From Pseudomonadota bacterium (GTDB taxonomy: Bacteria > Pseudomonadota > Alphaproteobacteria > Acetobacterales > Acetobacteraceae): a stretch of DNA of 8,498 nt. Below, piece after piece: positions 6,507 through 8,498 of this stretch. Each line of letters begins with the position of its first letter. Position 1 is the first letter of the stretch. The stretch is taken from positions 1 to 8,498 of the forward strand of contig JAKBCJ010000186.1 in assembly GCA_021807975.1 (NCBI GenBank), written 5' to 3'. The notes beneath the pieces are model-generated. The model was not told the DNA's origin. It did not search any database and saw only the letters and a program-made list of their open reading frames with translations. Both the position numbers and the translations under genes were made by a program.

Positions 6507-7241
6507 ATGAAAGGCGTTTTGCTGAGCCTGGGGATGCCGCCGACCGTCCTCGTTCTGGCGATCATTGGCGGATTGTCGATGTTCGGCGCCTGGCGCTTCG
6601 CCGGTCGCCGGCTGGCATGGACCGGTGCGATCGCGCTGCTGATCTTCGGTACCCCCATCTTCTCCACCAGCCTGCTGCTGGGTTTGGAATCGGGGCTGCC
6701 GACCACGCCGCCCGCCGATCGTCCGCCGCAGGCAATCGTCATACTGGGCGCCGAGGTCATCAGGACACAGGATGAAGCCCTGGGAATCCGGCCGGGGTTG
6801 CTGACGCTGGACCGGCTGCGCACCGGGGCGATGCTGCATCGGCGCACCGGTTTACCGATCCTGGTGACCGGCGGACCAACACAGCGCCATACCGCGCCGG
6901 TGGCACTTGTGATGGCACAAAGCCTGAACGACGATTTTCGCACCCCGGTGAAATGGATCGAGCCGAAAGCCGACGACACCTGGGAAAACGCCCGCTTCAG
7001 CGCCGCGATCCTGCGTGCGGAGGGGATTACCTCGGTTTATGTCGTCACCCATGCGTGGCATATGCGCCGAGCGGTGCTGGCGTTTCAGGGGACTGGGCTG
7101 ACTGTGACGGCTTTCCCCACCTCATTGGACGATCCGCTCGGGCCCGATATCAGCGATTTCCTGCCACGCGCCAGCGGCTGGCAGACCGGCTACTTCGCGC
7201 TGCACGAATGGATCGGGTATGCGTGGTATCGATTCCGTTGA
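6507..7241 (+). CDS. YdcF/ElyC/SanA-family (DUF218) membrane-anchored protein
   Basis: This 244-residue protein has two hydrophobic N-terminal segments (about 13-28 and 38-60) followed by a DUF218 domain. Family cues are AIVILGAEV (76-84), the RLRTGAMLHRR run (103-113), ILVTGGP (118-124), the acidic WIEPKADDTWENA block (150-162) and VYVVTHAWHMRRA (177-189). DUF218 proteins in enterobacteria (SanA, ElyC, YdcF) are linked to envelope integrity and peptidoglycan or lipid-carrier metabolism. YdcF binds S-adenosylmethionine in vitro, but no reaction is settled. The soluble domain probably faces the periplasm, by analogy. It begins 6 bases after the epimerase stop with no clear Shine-Dalgarno, suggesting coupled translation, and its end overlaps the acyltransferase start by 23 bases. 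The operon context favours a role in envelope glycan chemistry. Confidence 0.88.
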   Translation: MKGVLLSLGMPPTVLVLAIIGGLSMFGAWRFAGRRLAWTGAIALLIFGTPIFSTSLLLGLESGLPTTPPADRPPQAIVILGAEVIRTQDEALGIRPGLLTLDRLRTGAMLHRRTGLPILVTGGPTQRHTAPVALVMAQSLNDDFRTPVKWIEPKADDTWENARFSAAILRAEGITSVYVVTHAWHMRRAVLAFQGTGLTVTAFPTSLDDPLGPDISDFLPRASGWQTGYFALHEWIGYAWYRFR

Positions 7242-8343
7242 CATAACGGCGCGATCCGTTGCGTCGCTGGACGCGCTGGATGCCGACGCGCTGGCGGTTC
7301 TCGCCGCGGGTTCGGCCGGATTGTTTACCTCCCTGCCGTGGTGGGGGACGGTGCTGCACCATGCCATGCCAGCCGGATCCACCGCGGATTTCGTCACGAT
7401 CCGTCGCCGCGACGCCGTCCTGGCGGTCGTGCCGATGCTGCGGCGGCACCGCCAGTTCGGCAGCCTGACCACGCCTTACAGCTGCGTGTTCGCCCCGGCG
7501 TTCGCCGCCGGGCTGGATCGGGCGGCCCGCATCGCGGCGATGGCCGGACTGGCCCGCTTTTGCGGTTCAGCCGGGGTGGTCCGCCTGGACGCACTGCCGG
7601 CCGAGTGGGACGGGCTGGCAGACCTGGAAGCCGGGGCGCGCCGGGCCGGACTGGTTCCGCTGCGCTTCGACCATTTCGGCAACTGGCACGAGGATGTCGC
7701 CGGACAGGGCTGGACAGCCTATCTGGGCCGCCGGCCGGGTGCATTGCGGGAGACGATCCGCCGCCGGCTGCGGCGTGCCGAAAAACTGCCGGACTCGCAT
7801 TTCGAGGTGCTGTCCGGCCCGGCCGGCATCGACGGCGCGGCGGCGGTATTCGAGTCAGTGTATGCGAAAAGCTGGAAGGAGCCGGAGCCGTTCCCAACCT
7901 TCAACGCCGCCCTGATGCGGGCCGTCGCCGGGACCGGACAGCTCCGCCTTGGCGTTTGGTCGATCGGGACGGAGCCGGTCGCGGTTCAGTTCTGGGTCGT
8001 GACCGGGGGTGAGGCGATCGTGCTGAAGCTGGCCCATCACGAGGCGTTCAAGGCGCACTCGCCCGGCACGGTGCTGACGGCGCTGATGCTGCGGCATCTT
8101 TTGGATGTCGAACAGGTGACGCGGATCGACTTCGGGCGCGGCGACGACGGCTATAAGAAGGGCTGGGCGGCGGAGCGGCGGCAAAGAATCGGCCTGCTGC
8201 TGGCCAATCCCCGGAGTGCGCCGGGTGCCATGCAACTGGCCCGCCATGCCGCCGGGGCGACTTGGCGGCGGCTGCGCCAGATCAGGCGATCTGGCGGCGG
8301 CGGCGGCGCATGGTGGCCAAACCGGCTAGTCCGACGCCAATAA
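7219..8343 (+). CDS. GNAT/FemAB-like acyltransferase (BioF2-like, Acetyltransf_6 type)
   Basis: This 374-residue protein looks like a two-lobed GNAT protein of the FemAB/CelD/BioF2-like group. An N-terminal lobe (about 15-150) contains LFTSLPWWGTVL (35-46) and VVPMLRR (70-76). A basic R-x3-R-R-R-L-R-R segment (177-186) sits at the lobe boundary. The C-terminal lobe has VYAKSWKE (214-221), LRLGVWSIGTEPVAVQFWV (242-260) and IDFGRGDDGYKKGWA (303-317). Relatives transfer acyl or aminoacyl groups onto sugars, lipids or peptidoglycan precursors, and some occur in exopolysaccharide and PEP-CTERM gene clusters; substrate and donor are unknown here. The ATG at 7219 lies inside the YdcF gene (23-base overlap), giving a translationally coupled set. 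The last 20 residues or so are Gly/Arg-rich and lie antisense to the PEP-CTERM gene, so this tail is probably not structured. Confidence 0.85.
   Translation: MRGIDSVDITARSVASLDALDADALAVLAAGSAGLFTSLPWWGTVLHHAMPAGSTADFVTIRRRDAVLAVVPMLRRHRQFGSLTTPYSCVFAPAFAAGLDRAARIAAMAGLARFCGSAGVVRLDALPAEWDGLADLEAGARRAGLVPLRFDHFGNWHEDVAGQGWTAYLGRRPGALRETIRRRLRRAEKLPDSHFEVLSGPAGIDGAAAVFESVYAKSWKEPEPFPTFNAALMRAVAGTGQLRLGVWSIGTEPVAVQFWVVTGGEAIVLKLAHHEAFKAHSPGTVLTALMLRHLLDVEQVTRIDFGRGDDGYKKGWAAERRQRIGLLLANPRSAPGAMQLARHAAGATWRRLRQIRRSGGGGGAWWPNRLVRRQ
8275..8296. repeat. Perfect 9-bp inverted repeat with 4-base loop at the PEP-CTERM stop
   Basis: CGCCAGATC (8275-8283) and GATCTGGCG (8288-8296) are exact reverse complements around the loop AGGC. 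The structure straddles the stop codon of the minus-strand PEP-CTERM gene (8282-8284) and lies inside the coding sequence of the plus-strand acyltransferase. It could act as a 3'-end hairpin for either convergent transcript, but no T-run follows on either side. Confidence 0.7.
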
Positions 8344-8498
8344 CGGCGATAGACGCAGGCTCCGGCGCGCTGAGCGGATCGAGGAAGTAGGTGAACGTCG
8401 CCCCTGCCCCGCCGAGTCCGGCACCCTGGTCTGTGAACAGGGTCAGGTTCGATGTCAGCTCCCCAACCCTGGAGGCATAGACGGTAATCGGCACGATC
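8282..8498 (-). CDS. PEP-CTERM sorting-signal protein, C-terminal part
   Basis: The minus-strand frame is open from the right edge to a TGA at 8282-8284; 71 residues are visible and the 5' part lies outside the window. The last 27 residues form a textbook PEP-CTERM tripartite signal: the PEP motif (in SAPEPAS), a hydrophobic helix (IAVIGVGLAGLATM) and a basic end of five Arg. Such proteins are exported, then recognised and processed by a membrane exosortase and placed at or beyond the cell surface, often with exopolysaccharide. The visible part before the signal is rich in Gly, Thr, Ser and Leu, as usual for these variable proteins, and suggests no enzyme function. The GTG at 8494 is an internal codon rather than a convincing start. 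The gene overlaps the acyltransferase tail to tail over 8282-8343. No exosortase gene is in the window. Confidence 0.88.
   Translation of the reverse strand, partial: IVPITVYASRVGELTSNLTLFTDQGAGLGGAGATFTYFLDPLSAPEPASIAVIGVGLAGLATMRRRRRQIA
8293..8307. repeat. (GGC)5 trinucleotide repeat shared by two genes
   Basis: Five consecutive GGC units are read as glycines in the plus-strand acyltransferase tail and, in antisense, supply the arginine codons (CGC) of the PEP-CTERM basic anchor. A change by whole units would keep both frames open while altering both tails. Confidence 0.8.

Noticed and set aside
1..8498. CRISPR arrays, tRNA or rRNA genes, transposases, toxin-antitoxin or phage-defence genes
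   Set aside because: I looked for regularly spaced repeats, cloverleaf-like segments and known protein families on both strands and found none.

Overview
The window is GC-rich, and its genes strongly prefer G or C at third codon positions. The gene content (an AtuA-type protein, a family 5 ABC solute-binding protein, DUF2147, a zinc alcohol dehydrogenase and a PEP-CTERM protein) suggests an alphaproteobacterium, plausibly Acetobacteraceae or other Rhodospirillales. That placement is an inference from style and content, as no marker gene is present. No RNA gene, CRISPR array, insertion sequence or phage gene was recognised.

Layout, left to right. (1) Positions 1-546 (+) hold the C-terminal part of an AtuA-family (DUF1446) protein, cut by the window edge. 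(2) Positions 547-988 form a roughly 440-base non-coding stretch between convergent genes. It carries a large interrupted palindrome (698-785) next to a short tandem repeat. (3) Positions 989-3601 (-) hold two co-directional genes: a periplasmic family 5 solute-binding protein, then an NAD-binding extended SDR 102 bases downstream. No permease or ATPase gene is visible. (4) Positions 3602-3689 are a short divergent promoter region. (5) Positions 3690-5448 (+) look like a compact operon: an unrecognised 42-residue small ORF, a secreted DUF2147 protein starting 8 bases after it, and a zinc-dependent alcohol dehydrogenase overlapping DUF2147 by ATGA. (6) Positions 5571-8343 (+) hold a second tight cluster: a GalE-like nucleotide-sugar epimerase/dehydratase, a membrane-anchored YdcF/DUF218 protein 6 bases later, and a GNAT/FemAB-like acyltransferase overlapping it by 23 bases. 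(7) Positions 8282-8498 (-) hold the C-terminal end of a PEP-CTERM protein, cut by the right edge. It overlaps the acyltransferase gene tail to tail by 62 bases.

How the parts may work together: the epimerase, YdcF and acyltransferase cluster, next to an exosortase substrate, fits a role in envelope or exopolysaccharide chemistry. This rests on family associations and gene order and is not demonstrated. The ADH/DUF2147 operon and the SBP/SDR pair look like ordinary metabolic genes whose substrates cannot be read from sequence. I see no convincing new system. The most distinctive items are the small ORF, the intergenic palindrome and the PEP-CTERM/acyltransferase antisense overlap with its shared triplet repeat.
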